Part shown: piece after piece, positions 33,601-44,463 of the stretch
Layout of the letters: each line of letters begins with the position of its first letter
Numbering within the stretch: the first letter of the stretch is position 1
Assembly (NCBI RefSeq): GCF_030704535.1
Contig: NC_081807.1
Coordinates: 5,373,001 to 5,437,000, forward strand
Length of the DNA stretch: 64,000 nucleotides
Direction of reading: 5' to 3'
Origin: Vitis vinifera
Taxonomy: Eukaryota > Streptophyta > Magnoliopsida > Vitales > Vitaceae
Notes under the pieces: generated by a model
The model's database searches: none
What the model saw: only the letters and a program-made list of their open reading frames with translations
What the model was told of the DNA's origin: nothing
Program-made: the position numbers and the translations under genes

Positions 33601-36600
33601 GGGCGTGAGTTAAGGTATATTTAGTTTCCAGCCCTTCTTCCATTGTTGATTTTGTGAATTGGTTGGGCTCTCGGTTTGAGCGGGTGCTGTTTTTCATTGG
33701 GCCCCTTTTTCTTTTTTGAGGCGCTCTTAAGCATCCTATGTATACTTTGTGTGTACTTTGGAGTGCTTTGTTTTAATACATTGCTTTTCACCATTTAAAA
33801 AAAAGGGGTGGTTGGGGGGTTGGGTTGGGTTGGTGTCCTATTATCTTGGAAGTAGAGTGAAATATAGTAGTTGTTACTGGGAAGAGGCACAGTAGGCCAC
33901 TGGACTTGAAGTGCCTTTCCTTTGCTTGTTGTGATTGTTGCCTTAAAATGCCTTTAGTGGTGGCATGTTCCAGAAATCCGATGGTGTTATATTAGAAGGG
34001 CTCTCAACTATAGGATTATTATCCATGAATGGTTCCCAGAATCGGTTGTATGGATCATCTTCATATATTCACTATAAGAAACTCCTCAAGGTTCAGTCTA
34101 CATATAAAACTTGGTTTTATATTCCTCTGCCTTATAAGGGGTACAACATGCTGTGCCTGCACATATCTTAATTTTCCTTTCATTTTCTTAGATTGCCAGT
34201 GTTAATCATTGAGATATTGAATGGGATTGAGGTCATTACTTGTTCTTTTTGTTCTGGTGATGATCACTTAAATGAGTAGTGCTTAGAGAAGTTATGCATG
34301 GAAAGTGTACTTACCTAATGTTATTGTCATTGGTGCCAAAATTGTGTCTAGCAACAATGTTAAGCGCATACTGTGTAAAATCAGTGGAACTATACACAAA
34401 AGCCTCCATATTCTCCAGCTCAAGAGCTGTAATAAATGGATTTGAAACCGTCTTCCCATTCCTGGCAAGACAGATGCTGAGCATCTTCCTCATGGCAGTC
34501 GCAACAATCTCATAGTATGAGGTGAGCCCCTTTGCATAATCCTCAGTCATGTTAACAATGCCCCACTTGGTTCCATCAATGTTCTGCTCAAAAACCAGTG
34601 GCTCATTCCTTCCAAAACCTCCATAATAGTAGGCAGTTCTTATTAGATACTTCCCTCCTTTAATCACCGGAATCATGTAACTGTACTTCTTTACTGACTT
34701 GTCTGGAAAAATACCTCAATGTAGACAGTATTGATAACAAATCTGGTGTGTTGAGGGTTGATGTGTTGCCAACAGAAATGAAGCCTTCATCGGTAATAAA
34801 TTTCAGGTTGGTTGTGACTATCTCATTGGTTGGACCACAGTTTAGAAGGACACCTACCAAATAACACAAAGGTTTTCTTAAATTAGAACATTTACACCCT
34901 GCATTCATTCATAAAAAAACAGAATCCAACATGGTAACATGTAATCTAAGATCAGGAGAAAATACTATAAATCTATTCAAAGAAGGGAATGCAAAGAGAT
35001 TTGGAAAATTGTAGGATTATATTTTAATGTGGGTGCTATATGGTGGGGTATAATTGATTACCTCTGGGTGCAGGGAGGGCATGGAGGGATGGTAACAAGA
35101 CATAGGAAGAAGACAGAGAGATGGTAGAAGGGCGTAGAGAGGGTTTTTTTTTTTTTTTTGTGGAGAGAGGAATGCTTGGATTTGGGTCTCATAAGGTTAA
35201 CACACTAGGGGCCTCTGACTGAGTCACTGCCTTGTGTTTTTTGCTTTTCTTTCCTTCTTCTTCTCTATATCCACTAAGCTATAGATGCTTGATGAAAAAT
35301 ATAAAGTTAAAAAGTATTTTTAAAAAAAATGTAGAATTAAGGAAAAGGAAGACTGGATTATTATTTATAAGAAAATTAAAAATATGATTATTGCGCACCA
35401 GGTAGGGGTCGAATCTATGACTTTCTGCTTAGGAAACAGACGCTCTATCCACTGAGCTACAAGCGCTTGATGGAAAATATAAAGTTAAGGAAAAATAAGA
35501 TTGGATTATTATTTATAAGAAAATTAAAAATAGGATTATTGCGCGCTAAATAGGGGTTGAACCTATGACTTTCTGCTTAGGAAACAGACGCTCTATCCAC
35601 TGAGCTACAGGCACTTGATGATAAATTATGCATAATTTTATTTAAAGTAAGAATATCAAATTCAGCTGGCCGCCTTAGAAGTCTAAACTACCCTCATTAT
35701 TATAGAAAAATTACATTTCTTCTCATTTCAAATTGCCAAAAGCCCTGACTTTCAGTGGAAACGGGAAAAATCAAGTAGCAGCCATTAAGGTGTTCAAAAT
35801 CAATGGGCACTCTCTCTGTCTTGTCTCTTCACCAACGTCTCTAATTCCAAGTACTCTCTTTCTCTCTCTAAATATTTATTCATTTTGTTCTACTACCTCT
35901 TTTGGCATCTAGGAAAATGGAGGAAAAGGGAAGAGGAAATTTTTTTGGCCTTGTGTGTGTTCTTTTTTGCTTTCCTTTTCTCTTTTCCTTGTTTGATTGA
36001 AAAGAAGGAAAAGAAAACTCAACTGGAGTTTGACAGAGTAGTGTTGTCAGGATTGGTTTGGCAGAGGATTTTGTTAGGGAAAGTTTCAAATTTATTTTCC
36101 TAGCAACCAAAGGAAGCATTAGAAATGAGAAAACTGTTTGCACTTTATCAGAACCAAGTAGTTGACCCATTGCTTTCGAAATTGTTCAGTTCTATACCAT
36201 AGAAAGGATGATGGTTCAGAATGCACTGAAAAGTTGCTGTGGCCTGAATGTTTATGCAAATGTTTGCATTTGTGATTGGTACTCATTTTAGGAAATTTAT
36301 TTTCCTCCTATTATTGTTTTTGATGGGGTGGGAAGTTGTTTTCTTATGAGTGAGGGATTGTTTTGCTCTTCCTACTTAAGGATATATATACTAAAAACCT
36401 GAATTGATGGATGGTGGTGCATTTAGTAAAAGCTGTTACTTTGTAAAACTACCCTCATCCCAAAATTTGTAACCTAGCACAGTTTGCAAATTTTGAGAGC
36501 ATGGGTCTGGAATTTTGTAAGTCCATGGAAGGAAATTTTTGCTAGTTGCTATTATGGAGTTTTCATATGGTGTAAAGAAGACCTGATGGGTTATACTTGT

Positions 36601-39278
36601 TCTCATCTCCTACCCTTGGTAATGCATGAAATTTTGTGTGAATTGCAGAGCGTTTTGCTTGTGTAGTTGGTCACTCTTTTGGTGGATAACCAGAACAAGT
36701 ATAATCCTAGGCTTTTAGCAACTATGAATTTTTATTTATTTTTAAATGATGTAGAGTGCCTGTTGATGTTTGGTGGGTTTTTTTGGGAGATGAAAAGGTG
36801 AATGAATTAGTCTTCATTTGTAACCAAATGTTATGTGTTTTGGTGGAACCTAAGTTTTCATAGGCCTTTTTTACATGGTTCATTTAGAGTGCAGACATTA
36901 GGTTGTCCATCCACTTGTTTTTTGTCTAGTAAGTGAAAAACTCTCGTTTCCAATTCAAGATGAACTTGGATGCTGAAGTGTGGCTGACTTTTCAAAAATT
37001 CAAATATTTAAGTTGGTTGAATATCTTGTATTGATTAGGTTGAAAGTCAGATTAGACTTTTGGAAAATCTAGAATATAATTGGAAATGTCTAAAAAAATA
37101 TTTTTTTTTTGTGAGTATAATTAGTTGCTTGGGTCAAGGTGGATTGCTCATTTCAGGTTGAGGGTAAAGGTTTTGTTACTCACTGTCTTACAGATAATGA
37201 AATTTTATGTTTTTTCATGTATGGTGAAAAAGAATAAAATATTTTTTTGTTGATCCCCTCTGATCTGAGCCCCAGAGGGGATCCTCTACTTAGCTGTGGC
37301 CAAACCAGCATCCATCATCCCTACCAGTGAGATGGGAGGGGGTTCACTCCTCCTATTGCCTTTACCCAGCGGCTAGACTCTCAGTGCATCTTGAATCCTT
37401 GACATGTGCCTAAGTGAAGGTCTTATTTGTTGCTCTTGCCATGAACCAGAAATATACATATACTATTATGAAGATCAATAAAATATGTTTTATTTAGATT
37501 CTTTGGTAATCTTTTATAGATGAACCTTAATACAGTCATTCAACATAGAATCTTGTCTTTATCTCATAGATTGGGGTCCATCATTTTACATGCAACCCAT
37601 GTAGGAGACAAGCTAGAAACATAATATAATTTGATTAAGTGGCTTTAGCCTTTCAGTTTTGCTGAGTTGCGTTTTGTTTTTTGTTTTTTGTTTTTCTTTT
37701 ATGGTAGAGAAAATTTATAGATCATTTTAAAGGAAAAAAAAAAATCTGCAAATCAGATGATTATCTATTCTATGTGCATTTCTTTACACTATTGAGCTCT
37801 TATTAAAGTTGGGTTTTGTTTTGTTTTTTTTGTTTTTCTTTTATGGTAGAGAAAATTTATAGATCATTTTAAAGGAAAAAAAAATCTTCAAATCAGATGA
37901 TTATCTATTCTATGTTCATTTCTTTACGCTATTGAGCTCTTATTTAAGTTCATTGGATTGGGCTTCTGCATCAGAATGAGCATTTCGTGTGATAAGCTGG
38001 ATGTTTGACTCATAGTACTGCCTGCTCTCCCTTTTTAGCAAAACAAATTCCACATCTCATGGCAAGAATATTTTCTTGTATGGCTTTCTTGGATAAGGCA
38101 ACTATTTTCTAGTTTTATTTTTTTATTTTTTATTGTTCTTTAATTTTGTTTTCCTTTGTTGTTGTTGGGGGCAGGGGAATGTGGGTTTCAGGGATTGAGG
38201 AATGGTTTGTGTTTGGCATGTTCCTTTTTTATATGAGCTTTCTTTTCATACAAGGTGGTCCAAATTCCAAAACATAAAAAAATAAGCGAATTTTTGGTGC
38301 ACTTTGTATAGATTCTGTGTACATGTGGTGCATTGCACATGATATTTTTTTATTGGGTGTCTAAAGCCTGGGATAAACTTATTGTGCTGCAGGGAACTCC
38401 TGGATTCTATGCAAGCTGGAACACTGGAGCCAGAAGTTGCATTTCTTAATGCATCACTAGTAAAAACTTTAACCATTCTCTATGTCTCTCTCACACTGAT
38501 TATATGTGCACACTCATGTGTAGCAAGCACACATACACAGTGTTGTCTCATTATTTCTGGGTCTTAACATTGCTTCCATCAATAACTGAGGCAGATTCCA
38601 GATGTTTTCCCTGTTCTAGCAGCTGCTCATAAAACACTTCTAGCCAAATCACGGGAGTCACTGACCACACGCACTCTTCATTCTGAGCTTGTTTACAATT
38701 ACTCAGGATCTAAGCATGTAATCATCTCCTGCCATTTTATTTTTAAGTACTGTGGTTCATTGCTTGATTTTTTTTCTTTTCCCCCAATTTCATTATAACT
38801 TATAGCATTCAATTCTTACTAGATTACAGAATCCCTTAAAAGATGTGGTATCTCTGACCGCTCAACATATGTCCTTGTTGCTCGGTTCAACACTTCTCTT
38901 GATGAGGTGAGATTATTATATCATGAATGATATAGTGTTGACTTGCTTTGTGATGCTACGGTTAACCAATGGTAGAAAACAATTACAGTAGCCGTGTTTT
39001 TGTGTTTTACTTAGATGAAAGACATAGACAAACTTATCCATGGAAAGGAAATTGACTTGGAGGAGATGGAAGGAAGGGCAGACCAAGCCCAGATACACAA
39101 GGTTTGTGAATTGAACAATTTAGGTTCGCTATTGATTTTTGTCCATAGTATGCTGGTTTTAGCTTCTGATGCTCAATGGTTTAATCCTCAGCACTACAAA
39201 ATTACTGGCCCGGAACTAGGAATATCCTCACTTGCAGATGCTATTACATGCCGGATCGCTTCACGTGATGCTTTGTGA
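30666..39278 (+). CDS. CGI121: KEOPS/EKC complex subunit CGI121 (TPRKB-like)
   Basis: Six exons (30666-30733, 38393-38459, 38595-38717, 38823-38906, 39015-39101, 39192-39278) join in frame to 171 residues. The protein starts MKVFEINGHSLCLALFTDV, continues LLDSMQAGTLEPEVAFLNAS, IPDVFPVLAAAHKTLLAKSR, TLHSELVYNYSGSKHITESL and RCGISDRSTYVLVARFNTS, and ends ELGISSLADAITCRIASRDA then L. This is the CGI121/TPRKB family, which in the KEOPS complex helps recruit tRNA for t6A modification of ANN-reading tRNAs. From memory the Arabidopsis relative is At4g34412, beside ERF109, as here. Intron 1 is 7.66 kb because a duplication placed a second copy of the neighbourhood inside it. A second first exon at 35,784 has no start codon and is out of frame, so only the far exon 1 works. 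Confidence 0.92.
31177..31205. repeat. (GAT)n microsatellite in CGI121 intron 1
   Basis: About eight GAT units with one interruption. The corresponding place in duplication copy B does not carry it. Confidence 0.7.
32742..35128 (-). pseudogene. Broken duplicate of the malectin-LRR gene
   Basis: Counterparts of exons 1 (about 35,058-35,128), 2 (34,315-34,853), 3 (about 33,140-34,075), 5 and 6 (about 32,742-32,976) are recognisable and strongly similar to the intact gene. Exon 1 has lost its ATG and exon 2 has a one-base insertion near 34,709. Exon 3 lacks 19 bases at its start, including the preferred splice acceptor, and is split by a LINE. Exon 4 is gone, and exons 7-9 were never included because the duplication starts at exon 6. 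It cannot make the protein. Confidence 0.9.
33355..33815 (+). mobile_element. LINE 3' end inserted in exon 3 of the broken malectin-LRR gene
   Basis: The insert splits AAATGGGCT from GGTGTCC(T)ATTATCTTGG, which are continuous in the intact gene (27,850-27,880). It encodes PICLFWTVWKERNSKTFEN, typical of the LINE C-terminus, then a 3' UTR and an A8 tail near 33,797-33,805. The right flank repeats GGGTTGGTGTCC, compatible with a short target duplication of the GGGCTTGG site. It is severely 5'-truncated. Confidence 0.8.
35262..35290 (-). pseudogene. tRNA-Arg 5' fragment
   Basis: TATCCACTAAGCTATAGATGC is a mutated match to the D-arm and acceptor end of the nearby tRNA-Arg, followed by the same flank (TTGATG.AAAATATAAAG) that follows the next copy. 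It is the oldest-looking of the local copies. Confidence 0.55.
35394..35466 (-). pseudogene. tRNA-Arg(CCT)-like copy, probably decayed
   Basis: It is identical to the intact tRNA through the D and anticodon arms. The acceptor stem has G:T pairs and a mismatch, and the T stem (ATAGA/CCTAC) has two mismatches. The anticodon is still CCT. Decay of the T arm argues against a working tRNA. Confidence 0.7.
35542..35614 (-). pseudogene. tRNA-Arg(CCT)-like copy, probably decayed
   Basis: The D and anticodon arms are intact with anticodon CCT and the T stem pairs (ATAGG/CCTAT). The T loop reads TTCAACC instead of TTCGACC and the acceptor stem (GTGCCTG / TTAGCGC) has at least two mismatches. This is the better preserved of the copies in duplication B; function is doubtful but not excluded. 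Confidence 0.65.
35784..35850 (+). pseudogene. Dead duplicate of CGI121 exon 1
   Basis: The stretch aligns base for base with the live exon 1 at 30,666-30,733 and keeps the donor GTACTCTC. The ATG has become ATT and one base is missing in the CTCGCCCTCTTC segment, shifting the frame. It is the copy that lies closest to exons 2-6. Confidence 0.9.
37225..37405. mobile_element. About 180-bp insertion of unknown type in duplication copy B
   Basis: Copy A reads directly from the GAAATTTTATG segment into GGCATGTGCCTAAGTGAAG (32,450-32,515). Copy B has extra, less AT-rich DNA here: GATCCCCTCTGATCTGAGCC...AGATGGGAGGGGGTTCAC... up to CTTGACATGTGCC. Size and absence of coding suggest a short mobile element, but no diagnostic ends are visible. 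Confidence 0.4.
37680..37948. repeat. 142-bp tandem repeat, two copies, CGI121 intron 1
   Basis: ATGGTAGAGAAAATTTATAG at 37,701 recurs at 37,843, followed in both by ATCATTTTAAAGG and AATCAGATGATTATCTATTC, with few differences. It lies just right of the duplication boundary. Confidence 0.85.
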
Positions 39279-40817
39279 GAAGCAAGAGTTACTTTTCTTG
39301 TTTTCCCCATGTCCATCTCTTGTCATCCGCCATTGTTTTCCTTCTCAGAGGATGATATTCTAGGATTTCAATCTGCAACTCGATGCAACACGGTGTTTGT
39401 AACGTTACAAATGAATGACTTAAACATCTTTATTACAGCAAAAACCAGATCTATTATCTGCAGTCCTCCATATGAGGATCATGCCAAACTTTGAAGAAGG
39501 TATTCGGCTATATGCTGCTATGGAAATACCGGTGTCGATTTGCTATTTTACTTATAAATTGCTCCCTGTTTGGCTCAAAGTTTTGATCAGCAAGGAAGTT
39601 CTTAACAGAGTGTGGAGCTATAAGAGCTCCCAAGATATTTGCCAGGATGGGAAGCATTATCCAGAAAGGGCTTAGTCCTACCATGTTAATTAGACTGCTA
39701 ATTTCTGAATTCGACACATTTAATGTGGACACGCCATTAAATGTGCATGATGCCATGTTTGCTTTGTTCCTTGGAAGTTGGAAATGAAAGGAAATGGAGT
39801 GATTTCTCTCTTGGATCTCAAGTGTGTTCTTTGGGATTCCAAGATTTGGCTTCACACATGGAATGAGTGTGGGTCTCATTTATTTATTGGTGAGGAAATT
39901 CATTCCTTTTCTTTGGAGCCTATTGCTTTACTTTGTATTATGCAAATATTGTTTAATTTAAGGTTGTGTTATGCAATTTAATTGCCAACATTATGTCAAT
40001 AAAAATGCTTCTTCCACCATCCAAGTATTTTTTAATTGAAAATTTAAGGTTTTTTAAATAGGAGAATAATTTATTGGTATAAGTTTGTTTCAATGTGCAA
40101 TTTCTTCTCTTGCAGGTTATTTTCAAATAAATGTAATATTTTCTGAATTAGTAAGGTATGCTCTGCTTGAATTTTCTGACTCCAATAATTTTTTAATAAA
40201 AATAAATTAAATAACTTTAATTTTACTTTAGATTACTTGTGTATAATAAAGTAGAAAAAAAAATTAATTCAAAATTTATTTATTCAAATAAAGCTCAAAA
40301 AGATTATATTAATAAGTTTTAAGAAATGGGTTTTTATTCCAATGTCTTTATTCTCCATAATCATAAATTTAATTATTTATTGTTCAAGAGTATTATTCAT
40401 TTTATTTTATTTTCCTTCACAATTAGTAAATAATTCAAAACAACTAATTTCCTAATAATTTTGTAAATTCTTTAATGAAATTCATTATTATTATTTTATT
40501 CCATTTCTGGAAAGGGATAGTAAAGGTGCCATTAATTTCTCAATCAGACAGCACCCATAAAAATGTGAAACTTTTTGCAGCTACGCAAACTTATCATAGA
40601 AGGGAAAACCTTTACACCATGAAAAACATGTTCTCCGTGTCCAAAGTAGATACACGCAGAAGCCAATTCCAAACCAACCCCCCCACCCAAAAAAAAAAAG
40701 AAAAAAAGAAAAAAAAAATCAAATACAAATAAAGAAAGGACCCCATGGCAGTAGGATCCATTCTTCATACTCCCTTCAAGACGGCAACACCACCTAAAGA
40801 AAGACAGTTTAGAGATG
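39279..40817. other. 3' flank of CGI121 and spacer to the VID27-like gene
   Basis: The first 700 bp are likely the CGI121 3' UTR. A 123-codon antisense frame at 39,508-39,879 matches nothing I know. The rest is AT-rich, with an A-rich stretch near 40,690-40,720. No gene called. Confidence 0.4.
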
Positions 40818-43800
40818 TCATCGCTTATTAGAAATGCTGAAAGAGCTGACTTTCAATGGGGTTGCCACCACCAGTGGAGCTTCCGGTGAGTCACTAACTG
40901 CAAACTTGTCGTGCATGAATCGACTCTCGACAATGGATTCATCCTTCAGTACAATCTTGTAACAATAACAGCTCTTGAGCCCTTGCTGATTCTGGTAGCA
41001 CTCATGACTACTGTTTTTCACCTGCTGGAAGTTCCATATCACGCTGAACTTGCCCACTGTTGCAACTAGATGCCGCTCTTGTTTCCCATTCTCAGTCACC
41101 TGGAAATACAATATAAAATGCAACACATCCATCAGTCCAATTGCTTTTTTTTTTTTTGACGAGTAGTCCAATAGTTTATCTTTGACGACTGGAACTGAAA
41201 TGAGAAACATGGAGTGTATTCGAAGTTTAAAGAAATTCTAAAAGATCCATGGTGTTTTGTTAATTGAAAAAAAAGGCATCACTTGCTCTTTTATAAGAAT
41301 CCATGTTTGAAGGTGGCAAAAGAAGTATTCAAGTTGCATGCACCCACCTGAGCTATTTTTCTTCTCCCCTACCCTCCTCCCCCCCCTCCCCCCCCCCACC
41401 CCCCAGCCCCAACAACCCCAAAAGTGAAAAACAAATTATTTCAGAAGAATAACAAAGTATCTCCACAAATGCTTCCTCAAATCTAGCATTAGAATGTAGA
41501 ATAGCGTACTTTCATCTCCAGTATATGCAACCACATAATCCAAACAAAAACCAATGTGACATTGATATCCAATAAAAACCACATTCTCGCATCCTTGTAA
41601 AGTAAATCTCCCTTAAAGCTGCCTCCAATCACAAATTAACCTAAAAACCAATTAGCTCAATCATTTTTATTTGGTGAGAAACTATTCATTTCAGTCTTCC
41701 AAATTTTCTAAATCAGTTTAGATCAAATATCTAAAAAAACCATTCTGGCATATAAGTGAAGCAAATTTCCCTATAAAATTGCCTCCAATCACAAATTAAC
41801 CTAAATCAATTAGCCCAATCATTTTTTATTTAGTGAGAAACTATTCACCTCAGTCTTCCAAACTTTCCAAATCAGTTAGATTGAGAGGGGTTCAACAGGT
41901 TCAAACTGACAACTGCATCCAAAGGAACAAGTCTAGCAATATTCTAAAATATCCAGTCTTCAAATGGGGAAAAAGGCGTGATTTCAAAATATTCAGGTTG
42001 AAACCTATAAAAAAAGACAGGTTGAAGAACCCGAAAAACACTAGCAAAGGACATGATTTTTCCTTTTTAGTTATGCTATTAACAAGAAATGTGATTCTGA
42101 TAATATGCACAAAGAGTGTGAAAAGAAAAGCTGAAATTGAACAGGATTGCCAACAACAAAAGTGACAATGAATAACCTGCAACAAACTAACAAAATATCA
42201 TGTAAGCTCTTATCAGCCAAATTTAAATGACCAAGATAGAAATGTATGGATCAAGCAAGACATAGCATGAAATATGGAAGACATGAATCAACTTACCCAT
42301 GAAAATTGGCCACCGTGAAATTTATTATCCACCCCAGCCATATGTGAATCAACAGGAGTCAGCTTCAACAGTCTGGGAGCTGGGATCTTATTTCCCATAC
42401 GACCACTGAATCCAGTCTTTGTCTTCCCATCCTTGTCAGTGAACGAAGTGCAGATAAGGATCAAAAAAGTGTCTGCTGTACCCAATATCCATTTCCCATC
42501 ATATGTAACATCAACATGAGTAATAGGTGAGCCAAGCCCCGGGAATGCAGTCTTAGCCTGTCTCATAGAGGTCCTCGAATACAACCTTATCTTCCCATCC
42601 AGTGACCCAACAACAATTGAACCATCTCCAGTAGTAGCAAAGCACTGAAAATTTGTCCCTCTAGAGAATTGATGCCCTTGTGTCCAGTGCAATACAGGTG
42701 AACTAGCAGTGGTGATATTCTGCACCATCCCTCTCTTCTCCCGCATATCCCATTGGCACAATCTATTATCATCCAATCCCAAAAAGGTTGATTGCGAAGG
42801 ATCCAATTGTGAACCCTTAGCATCATTTGTAACATCCCTCATGGTAATATCTGTCCCATCCTTCTCAAACTTCCATTCGGTCACAATCTTCCCCGTCTCA
42901 ATATCAAGCTGGTGAAGCCCTGTTGCATGAGGCTTCCCATCCTTCAATGGGCTCATAAGAAGCATGTTTGTCTCCGCCTTCATCAAAAGCCCCTTCTTTG
43001 GGGTTGCACCTCCCTTATACCCCCCATTATCAAATTTGACATGAACCCCCTTTCCATGAATCCCATGGCTAAAATTCTTAACAACCTGAACACCTGAATC
43101 ACCCACCAAGAAACTATTATCCAATGCCCCCAACGCCAAGCTTTGGATTCCTCCATTTGTGGCTGCCTCCTCAAACTCCTCCATCAAATCATTGGTCGAT
43201 CTCGCCTGAGGGCTTTTCCACGGCCCCTCCTCGGCATCCTCCCACATGGAATCGTCAGCCACCTCCGGCTTCAACCACCCGATAAAGTCTTTTCCATAAA
43301 CCTTTACTTTATTCTCCTCCGTCGCCTTCACCCCATACACATTCTCAAACAAGCAATCCTGAAACCGAGTCACAAAACTCCGATAGTCACCATCCCTGAA
43401 AAACTTCATCGCCCACACGCCTTTGCACACAAAATCAACCCTCCTCTGCTCCCCAAACATCTTAATTTGCATCTCCGTGGAAACCCTAGCTCGAATCTTC
43501 GACCCCACCTTCAACACCCAGAACAACTCACTCCCACTGCCACCACCACCCTCACCGTCATCCTCATCCTCATCACCACCGTCCATTTTACACGTCTTCA
43601 CGAGGGAATAGAAGGCAATTTTCTCGGAAACAATCCATTTCGCTTTGGGGGCGTTGCCACCGATGTGAAGGTAGAGCTTGACAGCATTGGGCAAATCAGG
43701 GCTCTGAGAAGGGTACTTGAGCTTGAGATCCTTGAGCTTCGCATCAACCTCATCAAGAGAAGCTGAGATAGAGGTCGGGGTTAGGGTTTTGCGTTGAGTA

Positions 43801-43919
43801 CCTGAAGAAGAAGTAGGGTGGTCGGAAACGTCGTCGTATTGCTCCTCCTCTTCTTCTTCTACTTCGTCATCTGATGAATCAGAAAGGTCGAGACCTTCGC
43901 GACTGTGTGATCCTCCCAT
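40818..43919 (-). CDS. VID27/DEM-like cytoplasmic WD-type protein
   Basis: Two exons (42297-43919 and 40818-41099) encode 634 residues. The start [19 protein letters not shown] is followed by a run of Glu. An in-frame ATG 12 codons further up is less likely because the relatives begin MG.SHSRE. A PH-like central part ([40 protein letters not shown]) leads to the VID27 C-terminal beta-propeller domain ([71 protein letters not shown]). Exon 2 carries the last strands and ends SSFSISNKR. The family includes yeast Vid27 and tomato DEM (defective embryo and meristems); the biochemical role is unclear. From memory Arabidopsis At3g19240 sits beside At3g19230, as here. The 1.2-kb intron holds a 160-bp repeat. 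Confidence 0.93.
41376..41403. repeat. C-rich low-complexity tract in VID27-like intron
   Basis: Runs of C broken by a few T and A; low complexity only. Confidence 0.8.
41579..41885. repeat. 160-bp tandem repeat, two copies, VID27-like intron
   Basis: GCCTCCAATCACAAATTAACC at 41,621 recurs at 41,781. Both copies continue with AATTAG.CCAATCATTTTT and GAGAAACTATTCA..TCAGTCTTCCAAA. Moderate divergence. Confidence 0.85.
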
Positions 43920-44103
43920 GGTTGGGTTCGATAGAAATGAAGAGCCAAATTTCAAATATTATTTTCAGAGCTTCGTGATCTGAATTCTGAAAATACGGTT
44001 AGTTAGTTAGGGTTTTATATATAGACGGTGCAGTCACCGGCTATGCCGGTTGGTGTTCATCACACGCCGCGATTTGCTTCGTGTCCAAGTAATTAGTCGA
44101 TGC

Positions 44104-44463
44104 GTGTACGTTCGGTGTGGTCTGATGACGGGCCTAAAGGTTTGGACCAATCGCAGCCAATTTTTAGTAATTATTTTGGAGTTGGGCCATGGTTTATGGC
44201 CCAAAGTTGAATTTAGGCTTATATTACGTCGGTTCAAATTTGATGGGAGACCAACTTTGCCATATCGTATGGTCAATGATCAATAGATAAGTGTACGTTC
44301 GGTACTGTCTGATGACAGGCCCAAAGGTTTGGCCCAATCCAAACCATTTTTCAGTAGTTGTTTTGGAGGTCGGCCAAGGTTTAAGGCCCAAACTTGAATT
44401 TGGGCTTATATTAAGTCGGTTCAAATTTGATGGGAGTCCAACTTTCCTATATCATATGGTCAT
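44104..44463. repeat. 187-bp tandem repeat, two copies, upstream of the VID27-like gene
   Basis: GTGTACGTTCGGT at 44,104 recurs at 44,291. Both units carry GTCTGATGAC.GGCC.AAAGG, a TTAGGCTTATATTA / TTGGGCTTATATTA motif, CGGTTCAAATTTGATGGGAG and end near CATATGGTCA. It starts about 185 bp from the VID27-like ATG, so one unit may fall in its promoter. Confidence 0.85.

Larger units (their letters stand above)
32728..37664. repeat. Segmental tandem duplication, copy B (inside CGI121 intron 1)
   Basis: At 32,728 the sequence switches from the right end of copy A (GGCTTTAGCCATTCAGTTTT) to its left start (AATTTTTGGGGACTT...GTAGCTCATTCAATGTGC). Copy B runs on until the same right end recurs near 37,640-37,664 (GGCTTTAGCCTTTCAGTTTT). 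It contains a broken malectin-LRR gene, decayed tRNA-Arg copies and a dead CGI121 exon 1. It has lost malectin-LRR exon 4 and gained a LINE insert, a 180-bp insert and extra tRNA-like copies. Confidence 0.85.

Noticed and set aside
39508-39879. A 123-codon frame on the - strand
   Set aside because: It lies in the likely 3' UTR of CGI121, matches no family I know, and has no promoter or splice context; left uncalled.
41833-42165. A 110-codon Lys-rich frame on the + strand
   Set aside because: It falls in the intron of the VID27-like gene and partly overlaps a tandem repeat.
43143-43766. A 207-codon open frame on the + strand
   Set aside because: It is antisense to exon 1 of the VID27-like gene and has no recognisable domain.
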